NCBI RefSeq assembly: GCF_003048255.1
Contig: NZ_CP028487.1
Span: 434,001-498,000 of the forward strand
Source of the DNA: Yersinia massiliensis
GTDB lineage: Bacteria > Pseudomonadota > Gammaproteobacteria > Enterobacterales > Enterobacteriaceae
Length of the DNA stretch: 64,000 bases
Reading direction: 5' to 3'
Below, in pieces: positions 49,901 to 59,024 of this stretch. The notes under the pieces were generated by a model. It was not told the origin of the DNA and searched no databases. It saw only the letters and a list, made by a program, of their open reading frames with translations. The translations under genes and the position numbers were made by a program. How positions within the stretch are numbered: the first letter of the stretch is position 1; each line of letters begins with the position of its first letter.

Positions 49901-51386
49901 AGAGCACAGCAAATGGCGTATCATCACCCATTGAACCTGTGGCTTCTTGACCAATTTCACCCAGCACACGGATGACTTGATCCAACTCTTCATTACTGTA
50001 ACCAAACTGCTTCTGGTAGGTTTCCAGCGTCGAATCATCTAACTGACGGCTACCCACCTGATCTTCTGGCAGATCTTCGAATGGTACCAAGCGCTTAACG
50101 TTCTTCTCCATCCACTCTTTATAAGGGTGGCGGCTTTTTAGATCGTTATCGGTTTCGGCGGAGTGCAGGATCTTACCGCTACGGGTATCGATCACCATCA
50201 GTTCACCGGGGCCGACGCGGCCTTTTTCAATCACTTCATCGGGCTGGTAATCCCAAATACCGACTTCAGAGGCGCAAGTGATCAGTTTGTCTTTGGTGAT
50301 AACGTAGCGCGCAGGGCGCAAGCCATTACGGTCAAGGTTACAGGCCGCATAACGACCATCTGACATCACGATGCCAGCCGGACCATCCCATGGCTCCATA
50401 TGCATGGAGTTGAAGTCAAAGAAGGCACGCAGATCGGTGTCCATATCAGGGTTGTTCTGCCAGGCTGGTGGCACTAACAAACGCATGGCACGAATCAAAT
50501 CCATACCGCCACTGAGGAACAGTTCTAGCATGTTATCCAGCGAACTGGAGTCTGAACCGGTTTCATTGACGAAAGGCGCGGCATCCTGCAAATCAGGGAT
50601 TAATGGCGTTTTGAATTTGTAAGCACGTGCTCGCGCCCATTGACGGTTACCGGCGATGGTATTGATTTCGCCGTTATGGGCCAAATAGCGGAATGGCTGA
50701 GCCAAAGGCCAGCGCGGCACGGTGTTGGTTGAAAAGCGTTGATGGAACAGGCAAATAGCCGATTCAAGACGCAGGTCAGCCAAATCAAGATAAAAGCGTG
50801 GTAGATCCGCAGGCATACATAAGCCTTTATAGATCGTCACTAGGTTAGAGAAACTACAAACGTAGAAATCTTTATCACCTGAAATACGCTTTTCGATACG
50901 GCGACGCGCCACAAATAGGCGGCGTTCCATATCACGTGGACGCCAACCAGCAGGGGCGTTCACAAAAATTTGTTCGATCCGAGGCAGGGAGGAGAGAGCA
51001 ATTTCACCGAGAACATCCGGGTTGGTCGGCACTTCGCGCCAGCCGATAATCGACAGCGTTTCGTTTTGCAATTCTTCTTCAACAATGCGGCGGCTTGCCT
51101 TGGCGAGTTCTTCGTCCTGACTGAGGAACATCATGCCGACGGCATAGTTTTTGGCCAAACGCCATCCGCGTTCTTCAGCGACCATCCGGAAAAAGCGATC
51201 CGGTTTTTGTAAAAGCAGACCACAACCGTCGCCGGTCTTGCCATCAGCAAGAATCGCGCCACGGTGTTGCATGCGAGCCAGTGCGTGTATAGCGGTACGC
51301 ACGACCTTATGGCTAGGTTCGCCTTCTATGTGGGCGATTAGGCCGAAACCACAGTTGTCCCTCTCTTGGGATTTATCGTACAACAT
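46926..51386 (-). CDS. gltB: Glutamate synthase (NADPH) large chain
   Basis: This is a 1486-residue subunit from the chosen start. An 11-residue propeptide precedes the N-terminal nucleophile C12 of the glutaminase domain (ERDNCGFGLIAHIEGE). The FMN/synthase domain (about 850-1200) contains GEGGEDPARYGTNKVSRIKQ, and the [3Fe-4S] cysteines are in CKYLRICHLNNC. A GXGXG beta-helix domain closes the protein. It makes two glutamates from glutamine and 2-oxoglutarate. The frame stays open to 51512, but GGGGAGG 9 bases before ATG 51386 makes this the best start. Confidence 0.95.
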   Translation of the reverse strand: MLYDKSQERDNCGFGLIAHIEGEPSHKVVRTAIHALARMQHRGAILADGKTGDGCGLLLQKPDRFFRMVAEERGWRLAKNYAVGMMFLSQDEELAKASRRIVEEELQNETLSIIGWREVPTNPDVLGEIALSSLPRIEQIFVNAPAGWRPRDMERRLFVARRRIEKRISGDKDFYVCSFSNLVTIYKGLCMPADLPRFYLDLADLRLESAICLFHQRFSTNTVPRWPLAQPFRYLAHNGEINTIAGNRQWARARAYKFKTPLIPDLQDAAPFVNETGSDSSSLDNMLELFLSGGMDLIRAMRLLVPPAWQNNPDMDTDLRAFFDFNSMHMEPWDGPAGIVMSDGRYAACNLDRNGLRPARYVITKDKLITCASEVGIWDYQPDEVIEKGRVGPGELMVIDTRSGKILHSAETDNDLKSRHPYKEWMEKNVKRLVPFEDLPEDQVGSRQLDDSTLETYQKQFGYSNEELDQVIRVLGEIGQEATGSMGDDTPFAVLSSGPRIIYDYFRQQFAQVTNPPIDPLREAHVMSLATSIGREMNVFSEAEGQAHRLSFKSPILLFSDFQQLTTLEGEHYRADRLDLTFDPTETDLERAVLALCEEAERKVRDGAVMLVLSDRAIAANRLPVPAPMAVGAVQTRLVEKNLRCDANIIVETASARDPHHFAVLLGFGATAIYPYLAYESLAKLVDTQAIDKKYRDVMLNYRNGINKGLYKIMSKMGISTIASYRCAKLFEAVGLHRDLTNLCFQGVVSRIGGASFSDFQQDLQNLSKRAWLKRKPLDQGGLLKFVHNGEYHAYNPDVVSTLQTAVHSGEYSDYQAYAKLVNERPVATLRDLLAIKPQGTPIPVDQVEPAESLFTRFDTAAMSIGALSPEAHESLAIAMNSLGGFSNSGEGGEDPARYGTNKVSRIKQVASGRFGVTPAYLVNADVIQIKVAQGAKPGEGGQLPGDKVTPYIAKLRYSVPGVTLISPPPHHDIYSIEDLAQLIFDLKQVNPKAMISVKLVSEPGVGTIATGVAKAYADLITIAGYDGGTGASPLSSVKYAGCPWELGLVETQQALVANGLRHKIRLQVDGGLKTGVDIVKAAILGAESFGFGTGPMVALGCKYLRICHLNNCATGVATQDEKLRRDHYHGLPERVVNYFQFIARETREIMAELGVRQLVDLIGRTDMLLELDGISAKQNKLDLSPMLKTATPHPGKALHCTESNPPFDKGSLNKALLSQAEPYVEAKQSKTFYFDIRNTDRSVGASLSGAIATQHGDQGMATDPIKAYFSGTAGQSFGVWNAGGVELTLTGDANDYVGKGMAGGRIAVRPPVGSNFRSHEASIIGNTCLYGATGGKLFAAGRAGERFAVRNSGAITVVEGIGDNGCEYMTGGIVCVLGRTGINFGAGMTGGFAYVLDEDGEFRKRVNPELVEVLDVDQLAIHEEHLRGLITEHVQLTSSSRGEEILANWPEWVTKFALVKPKSSDVKALLGHRSRSAAELRVQAQ

Positions 51387-51629
51387 ATCAGTGAACCTCC
51401 CCAGGCTCTGAGAGACTCTCACAAACCGACTCCAGAAGGACATTTTTGCAGTTGACGGTTGGGCTGACAGGCGCGTATTTCGCGGCAAATCTGCTTTTCC
51501 GCCCTCCGCCAATGGCCTCTTGTGACGGTTCTCACAAGTGGTAAAAGACTTGTCTTAAGAGGGAGTCTTAAATTACTGCATAATTATGACTAGACGTTTG
51601 CCCGTCTAGAAAGCTTCCAGCGGACCTCC

Positions 51630-51658
51630 AACTTAGCGAGAAAGAATACTCAGGTCAA
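51630..51658 (-). promoter_or_regulatory. Candidate gltB promoter
   Basis: On the minus strand TTGACC (51653-51658) and TAAGTT (51630-51635) are exactly 17 bases apart. The leader to the gltB ATG would be about 237 bases and holds an inverted repeat (CTAGACG...CGTCTAG, 51590-51609). The -10 hexamer is only a partial match, so this is tentative. Confidence 0.45.
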
Positions 51659-51705
51659 ATATAGGCTTAAGATATATCTTTAAGGTGTAAAAGGGATTTA
51701 TCATT

Positions 51706-51774
51706 ATGAAAAATATGATTTTATTGGTGTTTTTTGCCTTCGAGATGCCACATGTGGTGGACGCGGAATTGTGA
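51706..51774 (+). CDS. Candidate small hydrophobic peptide
   Basis: A 22-codon ORF (MKNMILLVFFAFEMPHVVDAEL) has an AAGGGA ribosome-like site 10 bases before its ATG. It begins with a hydrophobic run suited to a membrane. It lies in the 696-base gap between gltB and yhcC (51387-52082), which otherwise holds the gltB leader and nothing I can assign. It may be chance. Confidence 0.25.
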   Translation: MKNMILLVFFAFEMPHVVDAEL

Positions 51775-52082
51775 GCTGTCTCACTATAGTGCAATCGACA
51801 AATCTCTGCACCATGCTAGTGCTGGCGGGGATGTTAGAGTTATATGCTGGCAATGATATATTTATTGGCGTTTAACACTGTTTTTCACTGAATTGTAATA
51901 GAAGCGCTAATAGGTTTGTGGAAATAAGAAAATTTAATCATCGGTCAAGTGATTTTATTTGCATTTATAATGAATGGTTATGCGCGGCTGCACCCAAGGG
52001 CTTGGGAGTTGATCTCTGTCATCGCACGCAACATCGTTGGCGGGTAACCTTGGGCTCTTTTCAGACAGGCAGTGCCAAGATT

Positions 52083-52985
52083 ATGCAGTTGCAGCAATTA
52101 GTCAATATGTTTGGTGCGGATTTACAGCGCCGCTATGGTGAAAAAGTGCATAAACTCACGTTGCACGGGGGGTTTAGCTGCCCTAATCGTGATGGAACCC
52201 TTGGCCGTGGGGGTTGCACCTTTTGTCAGGTTGCCTCATTTTCCGATGAGCAAATGCAGCAACAAAGTATTGCCCAGCAGTTAGCGGCACAAGCGAAAAA
52301 AACCAATCGGGCAAAACGTTACCTCGCTTACTTTCAGGCTTATACCAGTACTTATGCAGAGGTGAATGCGTTAGCGGCCATGTATGAGCAAGCGTTGGCT
52401 GAGGCTGACATTGTCGGTTTATGTGTGGGAACGCGGCCCGATTGCGTACCGGATGCCGTGCTAGATTTGCTCAGTGGCTATCATCAGCAGGGCTATGAGG
52501 TTTGGCTCGAGCTAGGGTTACAAACTGCAAACGATAAAACCCTTAAACGCATTAATCGTGGTCATGATTTTGCCTGTTATCAGCAGACCGCGCGCCGAGC
52601 ACGTGCTCGTGGCTTGAAAGTCTGCTGCCATTTGATCGTTGGCCTGCCCGGCGAGGATCAGGCGCAAGGGATGGAAACGCTGGAGAAAGTGGTGGCAACA
52701 GGGGTAGATGGATTGAAATTACACCCGCTGCATATTGTCGAGGGCAGTACCATGGCGAAAGCTTGGCGAGCAGGGCGCTTGCCAGAGCTAGCATTAGAGG
52801 AATACGTGCAGACCGCCGGTGAAATGATTCGCCACACGCCAGCCGACATTGTTTATCACCGAATTTCCGCCAGTGCCCGTAGACCCACGCTGTTAGCCCC
52901 ATTATGGTGCGCAAATCGCTGGGTCGGCATGAATGAGTTGAATCAGTATATGCTGGCTTATGGTGGGCAAGCGTCAGCGCTGTAA
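52083..52985 (+). CDS. yhcC: Radical SAM protein YhcC
   Basis: This 300-residue radical SAM enzyme has the family-specific cysteine pattern in FSCPNRDGTLGRGGCTFCQV, with wider spacing than the common CxxxCxxC. ELGLQTANDKTLKRINRGHD and HLIVGLPGE are typical of the YtqA/YhcC group. Related proteins have been linked to tRNA modification; the E. coli role is not settled. The frame is open back to 51918, but alignment (MQLQQLVNMFG) favours 52083. It lies upstream of arcB. Confidence 0.93.
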   Translation: MQLQQLVNMFGADLQRRYGEKVHKLTLHGGFSCPNRDGTLGRGGCTFCQVASFSDEQMQQQSIAQQLAAQAKKTNRAKRYLAYFQAYTSTYAEVNALAAMYEQALAEADIVGLCVGTRPDCVPDAVLDLLSGYHQQGYEVWLELGLQTANDKTLKRINRGHDFACYQQTARRARARGLKVCCHLIVGLPGEDQAQGMETLEKVVATGVDGLKLHPLHIVEGSTMAKAWRAGRLPELALEEYVQTAGEMIRHTPADIVYHRISASARRPTLLAPLWCANRWVGMNELNQYMLAYGGQASAL

Positions 52986-53227
52986 GCGGCGACGAAACGG
53001 CAAAAATCTGCTCATTTCTTCCTATCTCACTGGGATTTGCAGTCTTTTCCACACTTCTGAGGAAGCTGTCTTATCTATTGCTAATTTTACGGTATGATTT
53101 ATTTCCCCCTCGTTCTTGAAGCCACAGGGGCGTTAGCGGCACTCGCACACCCGAATCTTCGCAAAATCGGATCACTTGCAACGCTAATAGAATATGGCGA
53201 GACCCAGAAACACTGACAGAGGTTCTT

Positions 53228-55564
53228 ATGAAGCAAATCAGGGTATTGGCCCAGTATTATGTTGATTTAATGGTGAAATTGGGGCTGATTCGCTTCTCGT
53301 TGCTATTAGCATCGGTGCTGGTCCTGCTCGCCATGGTGGTACAAATGGCAGTGACCTTTGCGCTGAGAGGGTCAGTGGAAACCCTCGATCTGGTGCGATC
53401 CATCTTCTTTGGCTTATTGATAACACCTTGGGCGGTGTACTTCCTGTCAGTGGTCGTCGAGCAATTGGAAGAGTCGCGTCAACGATTATCGCGCTTGGTG
53501 GATAAGCTCGAAGTGATGCGCTACCGCGATTTAGAACTGAACAAACAGTTGACCGAAAACATTGCTCAGCTCAATCAGGAAATTGTCGAACGCGAAAAAG
53601 CGGAAAAAGCCCATTTACAGGTGGTTGATAAGCTCAAAGAAGAGATGGGCCACCGTGAACAAGCTCAGGTTGAGCTCGGGCAGCAGTCCGCTTTACTACG
53701 TTCATTCCTCGATGCTTCCCCAGACTTGGTTTATTACCGAAACGAAGACAATGAGTTCTCCGGCTGTAATCGGGCGATGGAGCTGTTAACGGGCAAAAGT
53801 GAGAAACAGTTGGTCGGGCTGACGCCAAAAGATGTCTATGCACCTGACATCGCAGAAAAAGTCATGGAAACCGATGAAAAAGTCTTCCGTCACAACGTTT
53901 CTCTCACCTACGAGCAGTGGTTAGTCTATCCCGATGGACGAAAAGCCTGTTTTGAGCTGCGTAAAGTGCCGTTTTACGATCGTGTTGGCAAACGCCATGG
54001 CCTAATGGGCTTTGGTCGCGATATTACGGAGCGTAAGCGCTATCAGGATGCGTTAGAGAATGCCAGTAGGGATAAGACCACGTTTATCTCAACCATCAGC
54101 CATGAGCTGCGCACGCCGCTTAATGGCATAGTGGGCCTGAGCCGTATCTTGCTCGATACAGAATTAGACAGCGAGCAACTGAAATACCTGAAAACCATTC
54201 ACGTGAGTGCCATCACTCTCGGTAATATTTTTAATGATATCATTGAGATGGATAAACTCGAGCGCCGGAAAGTTCAACTGGATAATCAGCCCATTGATTT
54301 TACCGGTTTTATGGCGGATCTGGAGAACCTCACCGGTTTGCTGGTACAGCCAAAAGGGCTGAAGTTTACGATGGAGCCACAATTGCCACTGCCAGAGAAG
54401 ATCATCACTGACGGCACGCGATTACGTCAAATTCTGTGGAATCTTATTGGCAATGCGGTGAAATTTACTCAGCAAGGTGAAGTTGTGGTGCGGGTACGGC
54501 GTGAGGGAAGTGACCAACTGACGTTTGAAGTGGAAGACTCCGGTATGGGGATCCCTGAAGACGAACAGGATAAAATTTTTGCCATGTATTATCAGGTGAA
54601 AGACAGCAATGGCGGTCGTCCAGCAACAGGTACAGGTATTGGTTTGGCTGTGTCTAAACGACTGGCGCAGAGCATGGGAGGCGATATCACGGTCAAAAGT
54701 GCCAAAGGATCGGGTTCATGTTTTACTCTGACCATTAAAGCGCCGGCGGTCCAGCAAACCACTCAGGCACCAACAGCCGATGACATGCCATTGCCTGCAC
54801 TTCATGTCTTGCTGGTGGAAGATATTGAGCTGAACGTCATTGTCGCGCGTTCGGTATTGGAAAAACTCGGCAATAGCGTTGAGGTCGCGATGAATGGCCA
54901 CGATGCATTGGCCATGTTCCAGCCAGATAATTTTGATTTGGTGCTACTAGATATTCAGTTACCGGATATGAGTGGGTTAGATATTGCCCGACAAATTCGT
55001 TCGCAATTTGACTCGCAGTCACTGCCGCCATTGGTGGCGTTGACCGCCAACGTCCTCAAAGACAAAAAAGAGTATTTAGACGCCGGAATGGATGACGTGC
55101 TGAGTAAGCCATTGTCGGTGCCTGCACTTACGGCCATGATTAAGCAATTTTGGGATCATAAGCCTTCTTCTTCAGCCAAAAAACAGGAACATAAATTGAT
55201 GCAAACCCATGAATCGTTACTTGATACTGCGATGTTGGAACAATACATCGATTTGGTCGGCCCACAATTGATTCATCAAAGTTTGGAAATGTTTGAACAA
55301 ATGATGCCGGGATATTTAGCGGTGTTGGATTCCAACATGACAGCACGGGATCAGAAGGGGATTACCGAAGAAGCGCATAAAATCAAAGGGGCAGCTGGTT
55401 CTGTTGGCCTACGTCATATCCAACAATTAGCGCAACAAATTCAAACCCCAACACTGCCAGCATGGTGGGATAATGTGCAAGATTGGGTTGATGAATTAAA
55501 ATCAGAATGGCGCAATGATGTACAGGTATTACGTGAGTGGGCAGCGGAAGCTGAAAAAAAATAA
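53228..55564 (+). CDS. arcB: Aerobic respiration control sensor kinase ArcB
   Basis: This is a 778-residue hybrid kinase. Two transmembrane helices (about 20-45 and 55-78) are followed by a coiled coil (78-150), a PAS domain (155-270), a kinase with H292 in TISHELRTPLNG and its N and G boxes, a receiver with D575 in LLDIQLPDM, and an HPt domain with H717 in EEAHKIKGAAGS. It senses quinone redox state and phosphorylates ArcA by the His-Asp-His relay. Its last Lys codons overlap the T-run of the arcZ terminator on the other strand. Confidence 0.98.
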   Translation: MKQIRVLAQYYVDLMVKLGLIRFSLLLASVLVLLAMVVQMAVTFALRGSVETLDLVRSIFFGLLITPWAVYFLSVVVEQLEESRQRLSRLVDKLEVMRYRDLELNKQLTENIAQLNQEIVEREKAEKAHLQVVDKLKEEMGHREQAQVELGQQSALLRSFLDASPDLVYYRNEDNEFSGCNRAMELLTGKSEKQLVGLTPKDVYAPDIAEKVMETDEKVFRHNVSLTYEQWLVYPDGRKACFELRKVPFYDRVGKRHGLMGFGRDITERKRYQDALENASRDKTTFISTISHELRTPLNGIVGLSRILLDTELDSEQLKYLKTIHVSAITLGNIFNDIIEMDKLERRKVQLDNQPIDFTGFMADLENLTGLLVQPKGLKFTMEPQLPLPEKIITDGTRLRQILWNLIGNAVKFTQQGEVVVRVRREGSDQLTFEVEDSGMGIPEDEQDKIFAMYYQVKDSNGGRPATGTGIGLAVSKRLAQSMGGDITVKSAKGSGSCFTLTIKAPAVQQTTQAPTADDMPLPALHVLLVEDIELNVIVARSVLEKLGNSVEVAMNGHDALAMFQPDNFDLVLLDIQLPDMSGLDIARQIRSQFDSQSLPPLVALTANVLKDKKEYLDAGMDDVLSKPLSVPALTAMIKQFWDHKPSSSAKKQEHKLMQTHESLLDTAMLEQYIDLVGPQLIHQSLEMFEQMMPGYLAVLDSNMTARDQKGITEEAHKIKGAAGSVGLRHIQQLAQQIQTPTLPAWWDNVQDWVDELKSEWRNDVQVLREWAAEAEKK

Positions 55565-55678
55565 CCCCGACCGAGGCCGGGGTGCGCGAATTCTGCGCCA
55601 ACACCAGGGAAATCGTTAACCTGCGATACCCGTCATAGTGCAAGTTGCACATTCGTTGGAGACTTCGTTCACCCCAGT
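55555..55678 (-). ncRNA. arcZ: Small regulatory RNA ArcZ
   Basis: On the minus strand, bases 55612 down to 55555 closely match the conserved 3' part of E. coli ArcZ: the seed region TTTCCCTGGTGTTGGCGCAG, then TTCGCGCACCCCGG, the terminator stem ACCCCGG...TCGGGGT and a run of eight T. ArcZ is an Hfq-dependent sRNA that activates rpoS translation and represses motility genes and is processed to this 3' part. Location between arcB and elbB agrees. The 5' end (about 55678) is a guess from E. coli length, since the upstream part is replaced by a repeat. Confidence 0.9.
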
Positions 55679-55741
55679 TGACTAACTGATGTCAGTATTT
55701 GGGATTCACTCAGTTGCCATCTTCTTGCAACTTGAATTATT
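55624..55741. repeat. Palindromic intergenic repeat of Yersinia/Serratia type
   Basis: About 118 bases run from ATACCCGTCAT and CAAGTTGCA on the left to TGCAACTTGAATTATTCAG on the right, with TTCACCCCAGTT and GGGATTCACTCAGTTGCC between. I recognise this arrangement as an intergenic palindromic repeat common in Yersinia and relatives. The right part of the gap (55742-55926) holds the elbB upstream region with no clear promoter. Confidence 0.75.
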
Positions 55742-55926
55742 CAGAGCCTAATATTTCGATTTCGAATGGATTCGCAGGTTGTAAGGATTCTTCCATACAT
55801 CATACAAGCAACAACATAGCAAATGTAAGCGCTCTTGTTACAAGATTCATTAAAATTTGTGATAGAGATTCGTCTTTGTGACGAGAACGGGTTAAGCGAT
55901 TGACAGCATAAAAAAAGGAGAGGTTG

Positions 55927-56580
55927 ATGAAAACAGTTGGAGTTGTCCTAAGTGGATGTGGCGTTTTCGATGGCGCGGAAATTCATGAATCTGTCCTAAC
56001 CCTGTTAGCGCTGGATCGCGCTGGCGCACGCGTTTTGTGCTTCGCCCCTGATAAGCCACAACTGCATGTTATTAATCATGTTACCGGTGAAGAAATGGCT
56101 GAGCAGCGCAATGTCTTGGTGGAATCTGCGCGTATCGCTCGGGGGCAGGTTGCGCCACTTTCCTCTGCCGATTCTACGCAATTAGACGCCTTAATTGTTC
56201 CCGGTGGTTTTGGGGCTGCGAAGAACCTCAGCGATTTCGCTATTAAAGGTTCTGAATGTGCCATCGATCCGGATTTAGCTAAATTAGTTCAATCAATGCA
56301 TAAGTCAGGTAAACCAATTGGATTTATGTGTATTTCTCCTGTGATGTTGCCAAAACTATTGGGTAAACCTATCCGTCTGACGATTGGTAACGATCCCGAT
56401 ACTATTGATGCCATTGAGATTATGGGGGGAGAGCATGTCGTTTGCCCGGTTGAGGATGTGGTGATTGATATCGATAACAAAGTGGTGACCACGCCCGCTT
56501 ATATGTTAGCCGAGTCAATTTCTGACGCTGCAAAAGGGATTGATAAATTGGTGACAAAGGTGCTGGATTTAACCGAATGA
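55927..56580 (+). CDS. elbB: DJ-1/PfpI-family glyoxalase-like protein ElbB
   Basis: This 217-residue protein is of the class I glutamine-amidotransferase-like/DJ-1 group. [21 protein letters not shown] opens it and [15 protein letters not shown] holds the nucleophilic cysteine elbow. E. coli ElbB has weak glyoxalase activity and was linked to isoprenoid output. AGGAGAGG gives the ribosome site. A TTG codon just upstream is not used. Its stop overlaps the mtgA start by 4 bases. Confidence 0.95.
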   Translation: MKTVGVVLSGCGVFDGAEIHESVLTLLALDRAGARVLCFAPDKPQLHVINHVTGEEMAEQRNVLVESARIARGQVAPLSSADSTQLDALIVPGGFGAAKNLSDFAIKGSECAIDPDLAKLVQSMHKSGKPIGFMCISPVMLPKLLGKPIRLTIGNDPDTIDAIEIMGGEHVVCPVEDVVIDIDNKVVTTPAYMLAESISDAAKGIDKLVTKVLDLTE

Positions 56581-57302
56581 TTTCACCTCGGCGCTTACTG
56601 AATCGGCTTTGGTATTGGGTCAAACGAGGCGTTATTGGCATCGTTGCGCTGTGGCTGGCGGGTATTTTGATTTTTGCTTTCCTGCCGGTTCCTTTTTCTA
56701 TGGTAATGATTGAAAGGCAGTTGGGTGCATGGTTAACCGGTGATTTTTCCTATGTTGCGCATTCTGACTGGGTACCCATGGATGAAATATCCCCTTACAT
56801 GGCACTGGCCGTCATGGCGGCTGAAGACCAAAAGTTTCCAGAACACTGGGGGTTTGATGTTGATGCTATCGAGTCGGCACTGACCCATAATCAGCGTAAT
56901 CAAAATCGTATCCGTGGCGCATCCACGCTATCGCAGCAAACGGCAAAAAATCTGTTTCTTTGGGATGGTCGTAGCTGGGTACGTAAAGGGCTGGAAGTAG
57001 GGCTGACCGCCGGTATTGAGCTGGTTTGGACTAAGCGTCGTATTCTGACGGTTTACCTCAATATCGCCGAATTTGGCGAGGGAATTTTTGGTGTGGAAGC
57101 AGCAGCGCAACACTTCTTCAAAAAACCGGCGAGTAAATTGAGTGCGTCAGAAGCGGCATTATTGGCTGCGGTATTGCCCAACCCGCTGCGCTTTAAGGCG
57201 AATGCTCCCTCTGGCTATGTGCATTCTCGTCAACAATGGATTTTGCGCCAAATGCGCCAGTTAGGTGGGAAGGAGTTTTTGCAGGAAAGCTCATTAGATT
57301 GA
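56577..57302 (+). CDS. mtgA: Monofunctional peptidoglycan glycosyltransferase
   Basis: This 241-residue GT51 enzyme has one N-terminal transmembrane helix (about 18-38). The catalytic glutamate is E83 in [13 protein letters not shown], and [16 protein letters not shown] is motif 2. It polymerises lipid II glycan strands at the inner membrane and has no transpeptidase domain. It is coupled to elbB through an ATGA overlap. Confidence 0.97.
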   Translation: MISPRRLLNRLWYWVKRGVIGIVALWLAGILIFAFLPVPFSMVMIERQLGAWLTGDFSYVAHSDWVPMDEISPYMALAVMAAEDQKFPEHWGFDVDAIESALTHNQRNQNRIRGASTLSQQTAKNLFLWDGRSWVRKGLEVGLTAGIELVWTKRRILTVYLNIAEFGEGIFGVEAAAQHFFKKPASKLSASEAALLAAVLPNPLRFKANAPSGYVHSRQQWILRQMRQLGGKEFLQESSLD

Positions 57303-57307
57303 AAACA

Positions 57308-57340
57308 TAAAAAACGGGCTTAGATTGCGCTAAGCCCGTA
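57308..57340 (-). terminator. Terminator of the dolP-side operon
   Basis: On the minus strand ACGGGCTTA pairs with TAAGCCCGT around a short loop and is followed by TTTTTATG, 20 bases after the dolP stop. It also lies just after mtgA on plus but has no T-run in that direction. Confidence 0.85.
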
Positions 57341-57359
57341 ATCGTATGACGTAACAGTA

Positions 57360-57935
57360 TTATTTAACGATGGTGAACGCGGTGGTGACGTGTTTAACGC
57401 CACTCACTTGGCTAGCAATTTGCGCGGCTGATTGCGCTTCCTGCTGAGTGACCAAACCCAAAAGGAAGACTTCGCTATTTTCAGTCGTCACTTTCACATT
57501 TGATGATTTTACCGAGTCGGCGGTCAACAATTGTGAACGGACTTTGGTGGTGATCCACGTATCCATTGACGCGGTACCCAGATCAACGGGTTTACCTATG
57601 CGCATCTCGTTATACACTTCGGTTGCACCATCGACACCTGCGGCAATCTGTTTGGCGCGATTAGACAGTTCTGCGGTTGGTGTTTGCCCAGTCAGCAATA
57701 CTTTCCCTTGATAAGCGGTCACCACAAAACGTGTCTGGCTTTTTATCTGCTGATCTTTGCTCAGCGCGTTGACGACTCTGGCCTCTAGCGTGCCATCGTC
57801 TACCTGAGTACCGACAGAACGTGGGTCTGTCACTGTTTTCGTTGCAACAGCTGCGCTGCCGACAACCACGGCACCGACACAGCCTTGCAATAGCAGGGCG
57901 CTGAGTAGCATGGCAAAAATATAACCAACCTTCAT
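57360..57935 (-). CDS. dolP: Outer-membrane BON-domain lipoprotein DolP
   Basis: This 191-residue lipoprotein (formerly YraP) has a lipobox LLQGC at about residue 19. Two BON domains (about 45-112 and 120-190) follow. It sits at the inner face of the outer membrane, helps keep envelope integrity and regulates septal peptidoglycan splitting. The start at 57935 gives a proper signal peptide; the frame extends upstream without one. It lies 10 bases after diaA. Confidence 0.95.
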   Translation of the reverse strand: MKVGYIFAMLLSALLLQGCVGAVVVGSAAVATKTVTDPRSVGTQVDDGTLEARVVNALSKDQQIKSQTRFVVTAYQGKVLLTGQTPTAELSNRAKQIAAGVDGATEVYNEMRIGKPVDLGTASMDTWITTKVRSQLLTADSVKSSNVKVTTENSEVFLLGLVTQQEAQSAAQIASQVSGVKHVTTAFTIVK

Positions 57936-57945
57936 TCGTGCTCCT

Positions 57946-58536
57946 TTAATCGTCCTGATGAGGAAATAGAGTGTTATCAATTAGATCACATAAACAATTC
58001 ACTGTGAGCATGTGTAATTCTTGAACGCGCGCGCCGCGGTGTGAAGGGATGCGGATTTCAACATCCTGCTGACCCAACAAACCCGCTAATTCACCGCCAT
58101 CGTAACCGGTAAGGGCGACAATGGTCATATCGCGCGTGACTGCGGCTTCGACCGCTTTCACAATATCACGGCTATTACCGCGAGTGGAAATTGCGAGTAA
58201 AACGTCACCAGCATGACCGAGTGCTCGTACTTGCTTGGCATAAACTTCATCATGCAAGCGATCGTTAGTTATGGCAGTCAGAACAACATTATCAGCATTC
58301 AAAGCAATCGCCGGTAGGCTTGGCCGTTCTGTTTCGAAGCGATTTATCATGCTGGCAGCAAAGTGTTGCGCGTTAGCCGCAGACGTCCCATTACCGCAGC
58401 AGAGAATTTTATTGCCATTAAGCAGTGACTGAACCAATGTCATTGCGGCGCGAGAAATGGCATCAGGCAATGCTTCAGCCGCGGCAATCTGGGTTTGAAT
58501 ACTTTCGGTAAAACAGCCTTTAATTCTGTCCAGCAC
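57946..58536 (-). CDS. diaA: DnaA initiator-associating protein DiaA
   Basis: This 196-residue SIS-domain protein ([40 protein letters not shown]) forms a tetramer that binds DnaA and promotes timely initiation at oriC. It is related to GmhA but lies in the yraN-diaA-dolP operon, which identifies it. It is 54 bases after yraN. Confidence 0.95.
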   Translation of the reverse strand: MLDRIKGCFTESIQTQIAAAEALPDAISRAAMTLVQSLLNGNKILCCGNGTSAANAQHFAASMINRFETERPSLPAIALNADNVVLTAITNDRLHDEVYAKQVRALGHAGDVLLAISTRGNSRDIVKAVEAAVTRDMTIVALTGYDGGELAGLLGQQDVEIRIPSHRGARVQELHMLTVNCLCDLIDNTLFPHQDD

Positions 58537-58590
58537 GTTGATTTAACTCACTTGTTAGGTAAAAACCGGAAAAAGAACCGGTGAAAGTCA

Positions 58591-58944
58591 TCAATCCGCA
58601 TTGAAGGCGTTAGGCAGCCATTCTATCTGACTACCAGTGATAGCAAAAACATCAAAACGGCACGGTGTCGTGGCAAAACTGGCACTTCGCTGGGCCAACC
58701 AAACGGCGGCGGCTCGGAGTAACCGTTGTTGCTTGCGGTAGGTGACGCTGGCAGCGGCACCACCAAATAGGGCATTGCGCCGAAAGCGAACCTCGACAAA
58801 AACCCAGGTTGGCCCATCGCGCATGATAAGGTCAATCTCACCACTTTGATAGGTGACATTGGCCGCTTGAAAAATTAAACCCGCCTGTTCAAGGTGGCGG
58901 CGGGCTTGTTGTTCGTAGTATGCGCCAGTCATCCGTTGACTCAT
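58591..58944 (-). CDS. yraN: UPF0102 nuclease-like protein YraN
   Basis: This 117-residue protein has a restriction-endonuclease-like fold, with the metal-binding pattern [10 protein letters not shown] and WVFVEVRFR. Arginine stands where many nucleases have lysine in the ExK motif, as in other UPF0102 members. Biological role unknown. It lies between lpoA and diaA on the same strand. Confidence 0.93.
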   Translation of the reverse strand: MSQRMTGAYYEQQARRHLEQAGLIFQAANVTYQSGEIDLIMRDGPTWVFVEVRFRRNALFGGAAASVTYRKQQRLLRAAAVWLAQRSASFATTPCRFDVFAITGSQIEWLPNAFNAD

Positions 58945-59024
58945 TGGCTATCCTTATCCCCTGCGTACTCGAGGGGGTTAGTGATATTCACTCCCCCGTC
59001 GTTGGGAGAGTGAATCGACATTTA

